Shown here in pieces: positions 4,496-5,257 of a DNA stretch of 5,257 nucleotides (within the stretch, counting starts at the first letter, position 1; every line of letters starts with the position of its first letter). The DNA is taken from contig QHUF01000186.1 in NCBI GenBank assembly GCA_003221075.1, positions 1 to 5,257 of the forward strand. The letters are read 5' to 3'. Position numbers and translations under genes: made by a program. Source of the DNA: Gemmatimonadota bacterium. Its GTDB lineage: Bacteria; Gemmatimonadota; Gemmatimonadetes; Gemmatimonadales; GWC2-71-9. A model generated the notes under the pieces. The model was given only the letters and a program-made list of their open reading frames with translations, made no database searches and was not told the DNA's origin.

Positions 4496-4900
4496 ATGAA
4501 GGCTGGCACGAAGTTCGCGCTTGGCGCGGTGCTGATTATCGGCTCCGTCGGCTATCTCATGGCGGCGGGGATCAAGCAGACGGGACAGTATTTCCTGACC
4601 CCCAGCGAGCTGGCGCAGCGCGCTTCGGCCGACCCATCGTTCTATGATCTCGGTCTGAAAGTCGGCGCGCGTGTGGTGCCGGGCACGGTGTCCAAAGAGA
4701 TCGCGACCCAGACGCTGCGCTTTCACATTACGGACGGGACCGTCAACTACCCCGTCATCTTCAAAGGCCTGCCTCCCGACACCTTCACCGACTCGGTCGA
4801 GGTCGTCGTCGAAGGGCGACTCCAAAAAGACGGTGTGATCCACGCGACCAACGTGCTCGCCAAGTGCGGGTCGCGCTACGAAGCCGTTCCCAAGGCGTAA
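4496..4900 (+). CDS. ccmE: Cytochrome c maturation heme chaperone CcmE, Cys-type (CXXXY)
   Basis: A 134-residue protein with an N-terminal membrane anchor (about residues 7-24, after MKAGTK) and a periplasmic OB-fold domain. CcmE binds heme covalently in the periplasm and passes it to CcmF for attachment to apocytochrome c. Family marks are YFLTPSELAQR (32-42), LKVGARVVPGTV (54-65), HITDGT (77-82), VIFKGLPPDTF (87-97), VVVEGRL (103-109) and NVLAKC (119-124). The heme site reads C124-G-S-R-Y128. Most proteobacterial CcmE have His at this place (HXXXY); a Cys version is known from Desulfovibrio and archaeal CcmE. The C-terminus stops six residues after the Tyr, so the flexible tail is short. 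ATG at 4496 is chosen because the membrane anchor begins there and a TATAAT box lies 6 bases upstream. The ccmF start follows the TAA with no gap. Confidence 0.92.
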   Translation: MKAGTKFALGAVLIIGSVGYLMAAGIKQTGQYFLTPSELAQRASADPSFYDLGLKVGARVVPGTVSKEIATQTLRFHITDGTVNYPVIFKGLPPDTFTDSVEVVVEGRLQKDGVIHATNVLAKCGSRYEAVPKA

Positions 4901-5257
4901 ATGGGTCTGCTCGGCCAACTCTCCCTGTGGCTCGCCTTCCTGGTCGGCCTGTGGGGAGCGATCACCGGATTCGTCGGCGGCGCGCACCAGCGCCCCGACC
5001 TGCAGCAAAGCGCGCGCAATGCGACGGTGGCGCTGTTCGGCGCGCTACTCGTCGCAGTGATCTCGCTCGAAGTTGCAATCTTCCGTCACGACTTCAGTCT
5101 CCAATACGTCGCAGGACGCACGAGCCGCAATCTCCCGACGTTCTACCTGTGGTCCGCGCTGTACTCGGGACAGGAGGGCAGCCTGCTCTTTTGGGCGGCG
5201 GTCCTCAGTCTGTTCGGCGCCATGACGCAGCTGCTCACCAGCCGGCGGCACCGCGCG
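4901..5257 (+). CDS. ccmF: Cytochrome c maturation heme lyase CcmF, N-terminal part (cut by right edge)
   Basis: The first 119 codons are visible and open to the window end. Hydrophobic segments at about residues 7-26, 41-61 and 93-112 are membrane helices. Between the second and third lies the CcmF-typical periplasmic stretch LQYVAGRTSRNLPTFY (67-82), followed by SALYSGQEGSLLFWA (85-99), which is diagnostic of the CcmF/NrfE/CcsA heme-handling superfamily and, in this form, of CcmF. CcmF takes heme from CcmE and joins it to the CXXCH cysteines of apocytochrome c in the periplasm. The WWD heme-binding domain and the conserved histidines lie beyond the window. The ATG directly abuts the ccmE TAA, with AAGG (4892-4895) 5 bases upstream as a modest ribosome site, so the two genes are surely cotranscribed. 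NrfE is the main alternative, made unlikely by the adjacent ccmE. Confidence 0.92.
   Translation, partial: MGLLGQLSLWLAFLVGLWGAITGFVGGAHQRPDLQQSARNATVALFGALLVAVISLEVAIFRHDFSLQYVAGRTSRNLPTFYLWSALYSGQEGSLLFWAAVLSLFGAMTQLLTSRRHRA

Noticed and set aside
4490..5008. A 172-codon minus-strand frame opposite ccmE/ccmF
   Set aside because: Its translation shows no motif, while the plus strand encodes well-conserved CcmE and CcmF in the expected order.

Overview
The window is a GC-rich, tightly packed stretch of bacterial chromosome. It holds eight protein genes, two of them cut by the window edges, and almost no non-coding DNA except one 175-base divergent intergenic region. The gene set points to a Gram-negative-type, probably aerobic or respiring heterotroph. 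It includes an outer-membrane-style lipoprotein, a System I cytochrome c maturation locus (ccmE-ccmF), the methionine-salvage enzyme MtnA, glycerol kinase and a crotonase-family beta-oxidation enzyme. Gene content, protein style and the Cys-type CcmE suggest a phylum such as Gemmatimonadota, or else Acidobacteriota or a deltaproteobacterial lineage. This is inference; no rRNA or other phylogenetic marker is present.

Left part, minus strand, read right to left: an enoyl-CoA hydratase/isomerase-family enzyme (569-1351), a small predicted lipoprotein with a beta-sandwich-like domain (228-608, probably starting at a rare ATT codon inside the end of the previous gene), then the N-terminus of a DUF721/DciA-family protein running off the left edge (start at 171, or at 195).

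Centre, 1352-1526: a divergent control region. Nearly all of it (1362-1518) is one long imperfect palindrome. Each arm carries the same ordered elements: two TGCGTC words, CTAG[CT]T, a 13-base core TTTTGCATGTCCC, and TTAGG just before the start codon. The two divergent genes therefore appear to share a mirrored copy of one promoter/operator.

Right part, plus strand: mtnA (1527-2552), glpK (2549-4024) and a LOG/TIGR00725-family Rossmann protein (4021-4488). These are joined by two 4-base ATGA stop/start overlaps and very probably form one translationally coupled operon. ccmE (4496-4900) follows, and ccmF (4901 to the right edge) starts on the very next base after the ccmE stop. An extended -10 box, TGGTATAAT, sits across the stop codon of the LOG-family gene and ends 6 bases before the ccmE ATG. 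This suggests that the ccm genes have their own promoter and a leaderless mRNA.

The points most worth attention are the palindromic divergent promoter, the recurring arrangement of a TAnnnT box 6 bases before a start codon (dciA-like gene, mtnA, ccmE), the CXXXY rather than HXXXY heme site of CcmE, and the lipoprotein start that standard start-codon rules would miss. No CRISPR array, transposase, integrase, tRNA or rRNA was seen.
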